Part shown: positions 10,456-24,197 of the stretch, in pieces
How the letters are laid out: every line of letters begins with the position of its first letter
How positions within the stretch are numbered: the stretch's first letter is position 1
Assembly (NCBI RefSeq): GCF_000182925.2
Contig: NC_026503.1
Span: forward strand, 1,984,001 to 2,048,000
DNA from: Neurospora crassa OR74A
Taxonomy: Eukaryota > Ascomycota > Sordariomycetes > Sordariales > Sordariaceae
DNA: 64,000 nt
Reading direction: 5' to 3'
The notes under the pieces: generated by a model
What the model saw: only the letters and a program-made list of their open reading frames with translations
Databases searched by the model: none
Told to the model about the DNA's origin: nothing
Position numbers and translations under genes: made by a program

Positions 10456-13183
10456 TCATCGAAATGACTTGAATGACGACTTATGTGCCAGCGGTGACCC
10501 CAATGACGACCCTGAAGTAGGTCTTATCGTCGTCCCTACTCCTGGTGTCCCCTTCCCAACGACTGCGGATTGTCTCACAGTCCGTGATGAGCTGCTATAA
10601 ACTCCATTGCCGCCGCCACTGCCTTGTATGGGGGGTGTCGTCGTCTTCAAGTTCGCACAGTATGCGCATATATAGATGGACGGCATTGCCCGTTGCGAAG
10701 TAATCTTCACGCATCTACCGTGTAGCCACATCTCGCACGATTCGCTGTGTAGTTGACAACCCATTTTGTTAGCTTTGCTTGACTAATCCTTTACTGCCAC
10801 GCAGAACAAAAGGAAAATACACGTACCACTGAACCATAAAGGCATTTCCTGGGTCGAGATCAGGCCTTTTGCAAATACAACGCACGGCACGCATCTTGGT
10901 GACGCTAGCAGTTGCATCGGACGACGAGGGCGTAGGTAAACTCGCCTCAGTCAGTGCCGTGGGCGATGCTGTGAAGCGGCTGGCAAAGTTCATGCTCACA
11001 CTCGTTCCGGTGCTATTGCTGTGGCTGCTGGACGTCAGTCGTCTCATTGTTGAGGGCGAAGGCTTTTGCCTCATCCGATCTTCTCGCAGCTTGAGGAGCT
11101 CATTGACGGCATCGCCTGACATCTTGCTGGTCGGGGTCATCTCGCTGAAGAGAATTTCTTCATCGCTTTCGTCGCCCAGATCGTGCAACCCGCCGTCAGA
11201 TCGGAAAGAACCCAACGATATTGTACTTTGCGCACTGAAACTGAAGTTTGGCTGTGAGTGGCTGGAAGAATTAACAGCGGTCCTCGATTTGCGGGGGTCC
11301 GGTATAGAAAACGAAGTGTTTCTGCTGGGGATGATAATCGGCTCATCGTCTGCTGACGACTCCTCGTCGTCTTCCGAACACCAGCGGCGACAACCACCTA
11401 CTGATTGCGAACTAGTCCGCTTACGGACGGCCATAGGGTTGTCGCGTTCAACGACCAGCGTCGTCTCTACACGGGCCCGACCGTTCTCGTCGATGGTGAA
11501 CTTCGCCTGGGTCCTGGTCCGCGGGCCCGCCGTTTCTGGAATGGATGTAAGGCTGGGCAGTCGTTGATGGCTGCTCTTTAACGGCGATAATCTGCCACTT
11601 GACCTACCGGGCTGTGAGAGAATAGGGCGACTAATGCCCAAGCCAGAACTGTTGGATAATTGAGACTGTGAACGTGGAGCCGGTGCTAGCGCTGGCAAGA
11701 TGGCTCGACTACCTGGTCTCTTGCCTCTATTCTCACTGAGACTCCTCCCAAGCCCGGGACGGCCGATGGGCTTGACAGGAGAGGTTGCTCGTACTTTGTC
11801 CTTCTTTCGGGGCTCCATTTCCCTTTCACTGGCTGAGCGACGTAGCTCACCGCGTAATGGCACCTTTGCAACTGACGCACCTTGGTTTCCCGACTGGGCG
11901 CCCTGAGATATCTGACGGGATGGACCTCGCGACGACGACCCTTGTGCCACGGCGTCAAAGGAGGCATCCATAGTAGCAGACGACGGCCGACTGAAGAGGA
12001 GGCCCGGGTCGACGCCGGTGTTGATTATCCCAAAGGAGTTATCGATAGCAGTAGCATATGTACCAGTATACATGATTTGATCCGCTGACGAGGTCATCAG
12101 GGCCTGCATGGGCGCTTGAGACACCATGACATGTTCATTTCCACCACTTGACACAACCCGACCTCCATTGACCAGTACATTCTCCGGAATAAAGTGGTTG
12201 GGGGTTGAAGTTTCCCAGTTCAGTGAGTTCATAGGTCTGGACGGTGGGTGCGGCTCCTGTCGAAACAGGCTGCTGCTTGCTCCATTGAAATCGATATCCA
12301 TCACCTCCAAGCTGGGATCCGTCTCCCAGAAGGGTTGCGGGTTTGCAAGATCGCCTGTCGTGGTTCCGGAAAGCTGGAAGTTAAACATATCGCCTTGGTT
12401 CGTCATATAGCTGCCCATGTCTGGTTGATGGGATGTCTCCAGGTATTCTTGCTGGACAAAGTCCTGATCATTGTGCATAACGCTGGCGTCAAGCCGACCG
12501 GCAAGCTTGCGCTGGCCTTTGTGACGTGAAGGTGGAGGTGTTATAATCTGGGTTGGGTGTGGATCAGCGGTATCGGGTGATATCTTCTGAACCGATCTGG
12601 TTTGTGTAGGGTGAGGCAGCTGGTTCGATAACGCCAAACTGTTGACGCTCGATAGGACCAACGGCTCTCGGGGCAGGCTTAAACCAACCAAAGACTCCAC
12701 CGAAGGTAATAGCTGTGCCGAATCTGGAGAAGAGGAGGGGTTCGCAGAAGCAGCAGTCAGCCCCGCAGGAAGCCGGTCCGTTGACAGTGACGCCTTCTGG
12801 CCAGACAAAATGAAGGCCGGTTTCTTTGAGCCAAGCTCTTCGGACAGACCTTCTGCTTCTCTAGAGTATCCTGGTGTGTTTATGAAGACGGAATACTCCT
12901 TGGCAAACCCAGGAGTCCAGCCCGCCGTATCTTCAGCGTAGTTCCTGTCGTCCTTGGGCGTGTGTAAGAGGGGGCTCGACGAGGTGTTGGAGTTCGGGGT
13001 TCGGGTAGGTGTAGACGGCTGAGCGGTTTGGTCACCAAAGCTGCTACGAAGATGAGAGGGTCAGTAAGAAGAGGAGCAATGAGAAGGGAGGGATGGGATG
13101 CCAGTCTCTCAAGGAGGAGGGCCCGGAGTAACAAGATGGTGGTATGAACTGGCTAACCTGCAAGCCAGCTGATCCCCGCTCAT
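10456..13183 (-). CDS. PHD-finger domain protein (fungal, function unassigned)
   Basis: Three exons: 13183-13158, 13040-10827 and 10744-10456, giving 842 residues with closing phases. The 26-base first exon supplies the start MSGDQLAC and joins to SFGDQTAQPSTPTRTP, a motif I recognise near the N-terminus of fungal PHD proteins. The middle is long, Ser/Pro-rich and low in complexity, so probably disordered. The C-terminus holds one PHD finger (about residues 732-785). It starts with CICKRPDLDPG, passes through MVQCESCEMWLHGRCV, where the key cysteine codon spans the exon 2-3 junction, and closes with YICAYC. PHD fingers bind histone H3 tails, so a nuclear chromatin role is likely, but the partner complex cannot be read from the sequence. 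The second intron inside the finger confirms the gene model, because only the spliced form restores the Cys4-His-Cys3 spacing. Confidence 0.85.
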
Positions 13184-16100
13184 ATCAGTTTCTGTCTTGT
13201 GCCATACATGTATTCCAATTCCGATCTGAGGTCGAGGTGGAAATTTGCTGATGGGTGGTGGGCTGGTATGTAAACGGTGAAGAGAGATCCTTCAGTCGTT
13301 TGCTTCGGGTATAGTGTGGATAGAACAGGGCCGAGAATGGATTACGGAGCTGATGACAAGCTGAAGAGGCTGGAAATCGGAATCGGTAGGTATTCGGTCT
13401 TGTCTACGTGCTGTTTCTTGTGTTGGCCATGCCACTCTTGGACCTTTCTTTTTTTTCCTGATGATTACTCGAATCTGGGGCTGGTGGGTTTCCCTCGCCG
13501 ATCGTAGCCGTGACCACCGTTATGAACGTTTTGGGACTCTATAGGGAAGGTGAAGCAGATGACAGTCCTCTGGTTAGTGCACGTCGTCCTAGCGGAAAAT
13601 GAGGGATGGATGTGAAGTCAGGGAGGGGCTTCAGCTGGAGGGAGCTAGCAAACAGTGGGCTCACCTAGTCACACAGGGAGAAGAGGAGGAAGATCAAGAA
13701 AGTAAAAAAAAAAAAACATGAGATTTGTTGGAAAACGAGAGTCGATCCGGCATGTAGCAGGACTCGGGACAAGACGGGGATGGAATGCCTGGTCGAGATC
13801 GTGTAGGAAGGGAAAAGGTCAAAAAAGACCCCGTATCTCTGGGGCTGAAAAACATCAGGCTGGACGACGGCTTGTTGCGAGAAATTCGAAAGCAAAAAAA
13901 GTTACTGTATTCGTCACGGTATCGTGTACTAGGTACTATGTTTGTAACCTGCGTCTTCCCCGTTGCTTTTGCGTTTCCATACCTTACCGGTACCTCCTGC
14001 ATGCAGGCATTACCGCCTGAGGTCTGTGCTAAAAGATAGGTGCTTTGCAAGCGCCCTCGGTGGTGGCACAGGTCTCGACCCCCGCTGTCCCTCTCCGCTC
14101 GTCAGGATCTTCCCTGTGCTACAGCTTAGCCATTTAACAAACAGATACAAAAGATACATATTCCGCCGGCAAATGTGACAATCAGGGCATTCATGGTGTC
14201 AGGGTTAAGTAAATTGGGAGAAACGAAAAGGTGGTAAGAAACCGAGTTGGCTCATAGATGCAATGAATTACTTGAGCTATGCTCCACTTAGAGTAGGTGT
14301 TCAGTCAAGATGACACCTGCCATCTCCTGCACAAGGCACAAGGGGACAGAGCCACGGGCAGCCAGCCGTTGTCTGCATGCCCATGCACCCGTTGCCGGGT
14401 TGGGGACAGGTCAGGAACGGTCCGGGTTCCAGGCGACGCCGATAATTATTCGTGCTTTTCTGGCACTCTTCAGCTTGCTCGGATGATACTACTATCTCAT
14501 GATAGTTGTCTACCCAGGGCATCTATCCCTGGCAAATGTCTGAGAAATTGTGTCGGTGTCCTTCAGCAGGAATGTTGCACATCTTGCCGTTATTTTTCCA
14601 AGGGACGACATGAGTCAACATAAGAAGCTCGGACGACGCATCAGACCGTTAGGATGCAGTCAGTTCTTCTCGCTGTGCTCTCACGGATATACGCCTTATA
14701 TGTAGGACCACTTTACCTGAACATTATAAACTATTCAAAGGTCAGCCATGGTGTCGTTCAGACCCGGCGGAAATCCCTCAACGCCGTTACGCCGCAGGGT
14801 TACCTGAGCCGATTACAAGTTCAATGCTCGGCCGAACATTCATTGTCGTAAGTTTCGGGACGAACCAAACCCGGAAGCCAGTGGAGTCTTCGCTCGTCCC
14901 CCTCCCGTCTCCGAGCACCGCCGGTGGTTGCCGATTTTCCATGTGGATGCCATAGAACCGCTCCGAAACGCACGACTCCATGTTACTGGAGTGGAGTGGC
15001 AGGCAATGTTTTCTCTAGAATCCATGAACAATTTTTTTTTTCCATTCCTTTTTTTTTTCTTCCATCGTGACTGAGCTGCGCGGGCAGTGAAGAACCTCAA
15101 GCTGTTGCTCAATAGGAAAGGTGTTCTCAACTTGGGCTTTACCTACCACGTCTGTATAGCGTGCAGCGTGCCAATCAGACACTGGCCGTGCCTGGCGAAC
15201 ATGTGGTGCATCTTCCTCCCGTCGGCCTCGGAGCGTTCCCGCTCCCTTGCTATCTATTTGTCTGTGATGACCCTATCGAACATAACATTAGATGTCACTG
15301 CAGACTGTGGATGTAAAGCCTTTCAACAAATGTCGGTTTCGATGAATATTCTTCTAGTACTTGCTGTACACAAGTCTGATGTAATACCATCATTTGATTT
15401 TCCATTGCACAGCTGCATTCGAGCCATCATCCCATCCCAGCTTTCGTCTGTTGGACTGTCATGCAAGCACTTTAAACCCCTGCCAGCCAGGTGGCACCAG
15501 AGGCCATTAGGGTCCGCAAGGCCGACAAGCGTTTGTAGTGTACAAAATTAGAATTCCTTTTACGTACCAGTAAACAAATGCCCAAGACTTGCGACTCTGC
15601 TACGCACATACAGAACTAGTCGAGTATGATACTTTTGGTACATATGCCGGGTTACAAAATATCCAGTAATGGTTTTGAAGTGGATTTTCATGAATCGTAG
15701 GGGGGTGATGTGGAAGGGGGAAAAAAAAAAAATTGTTTCTTGGTGGAACAACTAGTGCGCATACGTCACTTTATGCGTTTGTTTGTTTGTTTACCTCAGC
15801 CCGGTCGTATGGGCAACCGCGCATAGGTAGCTCCTGTCAAGTCGAATATCTCGTGGTCCGCAACGCAAACCAAACCAAAGCCCAGCTGGGCTCACCAAGG
15901 CACGCAAGTCATGCGGTACGACTTCCATCCGTCTGGCACTCATGTAGTTTATCGGCTTTTCGTGGTTATGGTGGTCATCAGCTTAGTTGTATTTGGGTAT
16001 CATTTCGCTCATCTAGAGCTGCGAAGAAGCCTAACACGAACCTACAACAATAACCATCAAAAAAGGGAGGGGGTATACGGGGAACACCCCGTGCATTAAG

Positions 16101-16899
16101 GGGACAAATGAGAGTATAGAAGGTTATAAGAATTTCGAATAGACAATTAGAAGCCAAGGAAACGAGTAACAGCAAGACGGAAATAAGGAAATCGGGTATC
16201 CTCCACCACATCACCTCCGCGCACTGAATCATATTCGCGACGCCCGCGTTGAATAGATCAGGTCGGCATATAGAGAAAAAGAGACATCATAAGAAAGTGT
16301 GCCAGTCTAGGTAAGGTATCTAGTAAATCGCCCTGAGCCCCAATTCTAAATCATACTCCATTCCCGAGGAGTTTGTTTGTGTGTACTTGCTTTCCGCTTT
16401 CTCTGATTTCCGTGTATGGTCATAACAACATCTCGTGGTAGCCAGCTTCCGTAAAAATATGAGATTCAACAAGCGAATTTGGGGATGAGGAAAGAACAGA
16501 CCATGGTTTGTGAGCACCTTAGGAACACCACATGGTTCAGTGAGCAAACTATGTTCATGAAGCTGTAAAAAGGGGAATAGACGAGTAAAATAAGGAAAGA
16601 TGTGGAGTGGGCGTAGTGATACCCATTCCAATCGAAGTCTCTCAACTGATCGACCGTGGTGGACGGTCACTGATAATCGGCCACTCCAGCATTGTTGGCA
16701 GGCCAAGGACGAGGGGCAGATGTGACCTGGGCGAGCTCGTTGTGGCGACGCCCATCGCGTGGAGGTATTGGCGGCGTTTGCAGATTGGCAGAGTGTGAAG
16801 TTAACTTGGGAACTCGGCATAACTTCGATTGTGGCTCGGTGGGTGGCAGCGGTGCAGAGGCAAGATTGATGGTGCCGACAATGATGGATATTGATCCTC
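13184..16899. other. Intergenic: PHD-gene promoter and 3' flank of the Rua1-type gene
   Basis: A 3.7 kb stretch with only scattered short frames; the longest (for example 15087-15551 plus) has no domain-like sequence. T or A runs occur near 13705, 15030-15060 and 15720. The segment from about 16300 to 16899 is the likely 3' untranslated region of the regulator. I see no RNA gene. Confidence 0.5.
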
Positions 16900-18841
16900 T
16901 CATGCTTGCTCGAATTGGCTTTCTCCCGACGTCTGGGATAGGGAAGGTGTTTCCGCAATCGAGCTGTCCTGCATCTGACCTCCCAGTGGGCTAGCGATCT
17001 GCGGTTCGGCTTTGCCTTTGATCATGCTTGATGGTCGCGTGTGACTGCTCCCCCTTCGTCGCTTTGGTGTCTCTTTGATCTTCGTGTGGGTATGACACTG
17101 TTCCAGAATAACTATTAGCAATAGGCACTCGTTATGGAAGAGATAATTCTTGACATACCTTGTATGCGTGCCTGAACCAGGTGGTGCCCTTTTTCTTGTT
17201 GCTCACCAGCGCGACCCAGTCACGGCAAGTACCACAAAAGCCTTCCCATACTTCCGGGTTTCCTTCCATGCGCCTGATCTTTTGAGGTTCCTGGAAACGA
17301 CATCCTGTCGGTGCACTAATACCGTGTGTAAAACTCTTGTCGTACCAGTACGCTGAATTTTTGAGCACTAGCCAACGTCCTGGCTTGCAGATTCCACACC
17401 ATCCTTCCCTTTTGTTTCCGTGTCCACGTACCCATTTGGGGGTGTAAAGATCACCGTCGAACCTGAGCTCCTGCTCGTGGGGGACCATTTCGGGATCGTC
17501 AGGATTCATATCTTCGGGGGGAGGATCGAGTTGTTCCTCCTGAAGGGCAGCAAAGAGATCAGGCGGATCCGAAAGGTCTGCGTAGTGGTGATGCAGAGAG
17601 CTCGGGTCCGCATTGCTCGAAAGCATACGGAAGAACCCATGAGAAAGCAGCGGAGGCGGCTGCTCAAAGTGGTGCTGCACGGGGTGGAACCCATGCGATG
17701 GCAAGTGCGACGGAAGAAGCATGGTACTATGCTGAAGTACTGGACCATTGCTCCCAAGCAGATAGGGGTTCTGCTGTACTGCCTGTAGGTTCCCAAAGCT
17801 GAGCGGTAGTTGAGGCTGAGCAACCGTGGGGGAGGAGTGATGGGTCGGCATCCGCGGCTGAGAGTGGAAGGGCTCTTGCGATCCGTGATGATAGACAAAA
17901 GGCGAAGGTCTTCTGCTAGCAGCTGTGCCGTAAGATCCCGTGGACCATCTCTTACTCCTGCCCCCATCCACGCTGTATGGAGCAGCGCGCGCTCCAGGCC
18001 GGGGAGAAGGCGAGGCGCGGCCTCTGCTCTGTGTCCGTACGAGATCCGACCGTGTTTGAGGAGTCATACGAGGAGAAGCGACAGGCGAGAGATGTGTTGA
18101 AGACATGTAGGAGTTCCTGTTTGAGGTCGGCCGGTAATCGGAAACTGACTGCGCGTCAGAAAACGTGGCGGAGAACTCGTCGTACGAAGGCATGTCGGAG
18201 AAGGCACCCGAAGTCGACAAGCTGAACGACGATCCAGACATTCTGCGCTGATTCAATCCGCCGTCGTAGTTCATCTGGTCGCCTTCCAACTGCTGATGTC
18301 CCTGATACTGAAGGTCCATGGGAACGACCTCGTCACTAGTGAATGCCTGACCGATTGCAAGATCCTCATCCAAAGGTGGTATATCAACATGTTCTCCACA
18401 ATGTCTCTGGCCCCATGCATCTATTGGAACGGTTAGCTCCTCCACATCATCTTGCTTCCTAGTAGTTTCAGTCGTCTCACCTGTCGTTTGCGGGTAGAAC
18501 TCGTGAGGCATCGAGGTCGGCGGGAACATGGCGTCGCTTGGGGTGTGTTGCGCCTGCGGGATGTTCAATGAGGGTTGAGTCCACGCGGGTAAAGTTCCAA
18601 AGCCACCACCCATACTATATGCGAATCCTTCATGGATAGTAGCCGGTCGTGGCTTGATACCATGAGAGGTAGGGTTTGTCCACATTCCATGAGTAGGCGC
18701 CATCGCCTCCATCTCAGTCGTCAATTGGTTCCCGGGCATAGTGGATATGGTATCTTGGTGATGGAAAGACACTTCTTGTCCCTTTGAGAACCCAAAGGAA
18801 AAAGGCAACCGTCTGCGGGATTGCTCCTGATTTGCGTCCAT
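16900..18841 (-). CDS. Transcription regulator with Rua1 C-terminal zinc-binding domain
   Basis: Two exons (18841-17159 and 17097-16900) give 626 residues. The first 460 or so residues are Ser/Pro/Gln/His-rich and poor in recognisable structure. The conserved C-terminal block starts near residue 470 and matches the Rua1 C-terminal family, named after the Ustilago regulator of ustilagic acid synthesis. It has CGIC (482-485), LVLKNSAYWYDKSFTHGIS, CGTC (536-539) and HAYKCHTHTK, so two Cys/His zinc-binding sets are intact; the last one is completed only by splicing. A basic KRRR stretch follows and could be a nuclear signal. The ATG is supported by an in-frame TGA just upstream. A 49-base intron lies in the 5' leader. 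Target genes are unknown. The long upstream stretch without genes fits a regulated developmental or stress gene, which is inference. Confidence 0.85.
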
Positions 18842-18908
18842 GGCTATTCGATAGTTTCAAAAAGATCACTCGGGCCCACTGATTGTTGACCGGAAGCCAC
18901 GGGCACAG

Positions 18909-18957
18909 CTGTGGATGTTAGCATGAACATACGTCCAGGGATCATGGTTGAACTTAC
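18909..18957 (-). other. Predicted intron in the 5' leader of the Rua1-type gene
   Basis: Reading the minus strand, GTAAGT opens the segment, a GCTAAC branch-type site sits near its end, and CCACAG closes it. The size of 49 bases is typical of fungal introns. It lies 68 bases upstream of the start codon, so it would be removed from the leader without changing the protein. Confidence 0.6.
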
Positions 18958-21900
18958 GCAATGTATAACGGCGTTGAAGCTAGCTCGAGGTGGGAAGATG
19001 TCTTGACTGAGAAGGGATACAGGTAGCACTGCGAGCCTTTCTGCGTAGGTGAAGTGATCGGTGGTAAATGAGAGCGTTGATGGCTGGTTGATTGGTGGTA
19101 CGAGCGGTTCGTGTATATCGGTTGTTGTTAAGGATTGTTGGACCTCGTCTTGGAGGAATAATAGAATGACCAGAAAGGAAAGAGAAAAGAAAGTTGTGAA
19201 ATTGCGGTTACCCAAAGTGAAAGGAATGTCAAGGATCCGAAGTGCTGGAAGGAAAGGAGTGGAATGAGTTGTACGAAGCCAACCCGTTAGACCATCACCC
19301 ACACACTGGTATTCAAGAGGAAGAGAGCCTGCTCTAGGTGTATTATAAGCCAGCAAGCAATAGTAAGGACTGGTGGTAGTGAAAGAGGGTCGGGTAGCCA
19401 GTGAGAAATCGAGAATGAATGGACGGGAAGGTAGCAAAAGGAAGAGACCAGTGAGGGGACACTGACATGCCGTAGGTATAAAAGAAATCTATCACATACC
19501 AAGACACAAGCACCCCTGGACGGCTAATGGTCCAGTGAGGCCAGGTTAGGGACACCGGTAGCAGCTAAGCCGGGTCTCTGATACATGGTACAGGCTTGCC
19601 TGCGTCTCTGAACGTGGATAACAGATGGTGCACGAGATGTCTGTATGGCCTGTTCCTTTGGGAAGAAGACAGGTGACAAGGGTAGACGCGGACAGGGTTG
19701 CATGTACCCATCGAAGACGGGGCAGAAGGAGCCATGTATGAGATGATATTGTCCCAAGCAGGGACCAGGTGCCTAGCCTACAGATCAATGCTTTGTTTGG
19801 CAATAGATGATGAGGCTAAAACATTGGCAAGTCGGATTCCCAAAGTAAAAGCCTTGATGGCCAAATGGCCCGAAAAGTAATTTGGTTAAAAAGTAGTGAG
19901 GAAGCAACGTAGACCAAAGTGGCTACTAGCCCGGATACTAGCCAGGGGCTTGACCGGGACTCTCCCCTACCAGGAAGAGCCACCGATTCTGAGCAGCACA
20001 GGGCAAGGGGTTGTCTGAGAAGGCCTCTAAGCCCTTTTCGGTCAGGAGTGTGTATGGTTAGCAAAGTGAAGATGAGATGGGGGTCATCATCCATGTACCC
20101 AGAACTGTCTGTGTAGGGCGCGAAAAGACACCGATGGGTGGGTGGCTTGTTTCAGATCCATGCCTTCTTGTCGGTAATAGGTGGCCGCCAGGCCTAGGTT
20201 TCCGGTGTCTTGGATGATCCGGATTCCAGGCCGATGGTGGTCTAAGCTTAAGAATTGGATGTTGAAAAGGATGCTTCGCGGTAGTAGGATGGTGTACGAG
20301 GCTGTAGAGGACGAGAATTTTCCGTCGTTTCCGTCCCTCTGGCGCCCGTTAAATGGAACGTAAGCAGACTGACTTCAGTCATCAGCCCGGCTTGAAGCAA
20401 TTAGATCGCTACCGTAAGGCATCAGGGCAAGCCAGGCCGGCCATGTACGAATGGAATAATATTTTGACAGGCGGGCATGGTGCTCGAAGGTTGTGACGAC
20501 GATTTGCAAGCCTGCCCTTTGCCTCGAAGTCCAGGTTCAACAATCAAGCGTGACTGCCTGTGTATCCAACTTGATCGAATGTTGTTGTTTTGCGAGACAA
20601 CAACATCGAAATAGCAGGCTGAGACCTAACCCAGCAAAGCAAGCCCCGGTCTCTCAGCATCGGAAGTGCAAAACCAGGACGGACATGGCGACGCGTGTGT
20701 GGGTTTCGTGATCGGAAACTCTTGTCAAGTTCGTGAATCTAGGGTTTCGCTACTCAGAAACTTGATACAAGCCATAATGAATTCGTCAGGTCGGCGCTAG
20801 AAGCTGGAGGTTGCTCAGGGCGAGTCAGCTCGGGACTGGCTGAAGCCTGTAGGGCCGAAATTGAAGAAGACATGATTTGGAGTAAGGATTACGCTAGTGT
20901 TGAGAGCGGGTTAGCAGTCTCATTGCGGTCGGAACAAGGAGGTAGCGTAAGCCTCTTTTGGCTCAGTGGCTTGATGCTGGCCCAGCCCATGTCGTCAACT
21001 GGACTCGAGTGGGCAAGTGTCCAGGGAGGTGTTGAGGGGAAGCAGGGCAGGAGGGCAAAAATAGCAGGTTCCAAGATCAAAGGGAGGATGATCCGCGTCA
21101 CCCGTGTCTTGATCCTCCTTGGGCTGCCTGATCGCTCGAGGCAGGTAGGGAGTACGGTTTCGATTTCGATCCCTTCAAGGGGTTTGGTGGGTTTTGTCCT
21201 TGGAAAATTCAATTGAGGAACTTGGGTGGACTCCAAGGACCTGCAGGGAAACCCCCGTCTTGCCGACTGCAGATTGTGGATGCGGGGATTCGGAGACGAC
21301 TGCGATTCGTTGGCCGGGCTGGTGGTGTTGAGCCACAAGCCGGCGTTGGAGAGGTTGTTGAAAAGGGAACGAATGGCTGAATCGAGGGAAAGGAACAAGG
21401 AGATTGCGTGCGGGTTGGTAGGTTGGAAAGAGACTGGTTGGAATTGGGCAAGCGGATGCCCCTGGAGGGAAAAGCGAATGGCCCGACAGCCAAACACAAG
21501 GGCTGTTCAAGCTAATGACACCATGGACATGCCAGGCGTAAGGAAGGAGTGGGCCGGGGGAGCAACCGGGGCTCGCGGGGCAGGAACGTCTCAGATCTGT
21601 CGCAGGAGGCAGTCGCACACCACCCTACTTGCAGCACTCTATGTCTAGGTAGCCCCGCATGGCCCGATGTCACCATTGGTACCTTTCTTGGCACGCACCA
21701 AAAGAGACGCGTTCACCTCAACCGCCTCCAGACCTCTTGCCTTCGTTGTGTAGGTAAGCGGGGTGAAGACGGGAACCTCAAGGCGCTCTTGTGCGCAATC
21801 ATCCGCCCGCATTCCAAATTCCCCGTTGGATGAGTGACCTCCAACATACCTACATACATGTTGTACAGTTGGTGATACTGTATCCATCCATCCATCTCTC

Positions 21901-24059
21901 GAGTTCGCATTTCCAGGTCTCACCACCTTACCTTGCGAATAGTCCACCACCAGCCGCCTCTAGCTCCAGAGAAGTGGAAGGACTCAACAGGAATTAGCGG
22001 TCCGAATGACCACTCCGGTCAAAACAGAAAAGCTGTTTGGAAGTCATGTCAGAGACAAGTAATCACCCCACGATCGTCAATTGGACCACATCTGGACAGC
22101 CGCCGATGGGGGGTTTTTCTCTCTAGCGCGCTTCTCACCCACACTGCGCATGCCCCGTCAATTTCCTCAAAGCAGTGAAAACACTACCCCATTTTGTTTC
22201 GCCCTGATCTCCTCTGCCATGGCATAGATCTAGACTATACTTCTTGGGGTCAAAAAAACAACAACGGTCCGTCTGTGCGCTGCCTGCGCATCATAAGCAA
22301 TTTCCAAGAATAGCTTCAAGTTTCCCGATTCCCAAAGTCGGAGGATCAAGGCTTCAAGACTACAACTTCATCGCCCCGCCTGATCGCCAGTTGCTTCCCA
22401 CCCTTTCTGCCGCTCGGACGCTAGTGTTTCTTCTAGAGACATTCCACGTCCTTGATCAGTGGAGCTTCCCAGAAAATCCGCTCCAACGCCAGCGCAGTTG
22501 TTCTTCCGCTTCGGCGCGCCACGCATAACAACGAGCGCCGTTTTGGGAAGTTGTTTGCCGTTTAGCCATAAGGGAACTCGCTGTCTATAGCTCCGAGCTT
22601 ATGTAAATCATGGCGGACAATATTTCACGCATGACGGCATCCTTCTGTCTCTCCGCCCATGTACGGCCCAGGTATCGACGAGTGTTCCTGTAGGGCAAAT
22701 GCTCACCGCCAGGGATCACAGTATGCGTCTCGCGGGTTTACCGAGACCACCAAGACGAGAACCACTTCCGGCAAGAAACCACGTTGTTTTCGTGGCTCAC
22801 GTCATGGCAATCGCGGGTTGTGGTGAAAACGCATGTCTATGGCCGAAGAGTACAAGGAAAGACGCTCAAGCCAGAGCTTCGGACTATGAACGCAAACAGA
22901 CGTATATTCCGCCTACTTAATGTCTTGACAGTACGCATGGCTTGCTTCCCAACGCAGGAACCATATGCTCGGATGACTCATTTGAGTGTCCCATGGCTCT
23001 CGCTCACGTTGATATACCTTGATCCAATTGGTCATGCTGGCGCAAGTGTAAAATCACAGTTCACCAATGACCCGACACTCGGTGTTTCCAGTACGAGAAA
23101 GCATTAAAGCTATGTCAACAGTCTCCTGAAAAGGCAAGTTGATCCATGACCAATCGACGGAATCAGTTGAACCGGCATCTCTATACAGTTAAGTGTCTAC
23201 ATACCTTCTAGATGACGGGATCCTAGCCTGGTTCGATCCATGTCCGGGCCTCTGCGCTCGAACATCAGCTCCCGTTCAGACGAATCAGATAAGATGAAGT
23301 ACTTTTTCTCACGGAAAATATTGTTGAGGTCAGGGGAATGGGGATATGCTCGCTGTTTTGGTTCAAGTGTCTGGAAACCTTCAGCACTTGATGTCGTTCA
23401 CACTCTCGGGAGGCCGCCGGATAATACCACGATAAGTTTCCATGCTTGTACCGAGCTGATGTAACGCCAGGGTCTTCTGTCTTGGGAGACAAGATAGTCC
23501 GTGGAAAGGGGCAGAGCATGGATTACTGGTACACGCATTACCGTTACAGGTAGTAATAATGCTGGAAACATGGAAGCGGAAACAACAAGTGAGTATCGTA
23601 AAAGTCCATGTGTTCACAATCAATAACATAACTTCTTCTTACGGGACAGACCCAAAGAAATCGTTTCTTCCTCTTCACAGATCACATCACTGTCATAGTG
23701 AATAGTACCTCATATCAGATCGAAACTATGATGAACTGGCTGGGGCAGCCATAAACAACACTCGCTCGTTGATGATCAGGTCAATGAGGTTGGAAGTCCC
23801 TAAGCACAGTATACTCAGAATTGCGATCTCGAAGGCGAATATCACCAATTGTTCCGATAGACCGAGCAAGAAATGCTGAGATATGCTATCCCGCCCCATA
23901 TGTCCTCATTTTTAAAGGCAGAAGGAATTCCTCAAAGATCCAGTAACTGGCCCCTCCTTAATTAGGAGCCACACAAACTGGATTCCAAATGTGAAGCGAC
24001 TATATTCAGGATTGAGGTTTGATTCCGTTAGATAAGCAAGAGATTTTATCTAAGCTGTC

Positions 24060-24197
24060 TCACAAGTTGCAAGAAGCCATCTTGTAGCCTCCATTAGCGC
24101 TGGCACATAATCCGGATGGTTTACCATCTTCATCATCTTGAGTCATGTAGTCTCCGTCTGGACAAGTGTGATGTTTCTTGGTATCTGCGTAAAAGAG
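24060..24197 (-). other. Possible terminal exon of a small cysteine-containing protein (weak)
   Basis: After an acceptor-like CTACACAG the minus strand stays open for 45 codons to a TGA. It reads as an Asp/Gly-rich peptide with three cysteines, including HHTCPDGDYMTQDDEDG and GLCASANGGYKMASCNL. I could not find an upstream exon with a start and donor that joins in frame, and an open run of this length is expected by chance fairly often. It could be a relic, an exon of a small secreted protein, or noise. Confidence 0.15.

Noticed and set aside
16320-16958. 212-codon minus-strand frame at the 3' end of the Rua1-type gene
   Set aside because: It overlaps the true last exon in another frame and continues into 3' untranslated sequence.
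20889-21618. Overlapping minus-strand frames of 147-202 codons
   Set aside because: Open on both strands in GC-rich DNA, with no domain-like sequence, no signal peptide and no splice partners; treated as chance.
23230-23240. GGTTCGATCC resembling a tRNA B box
   Set aside because: The flanking bases do not pair to give a T stem, and no acceptor or anticodon stem can be drawn around it.
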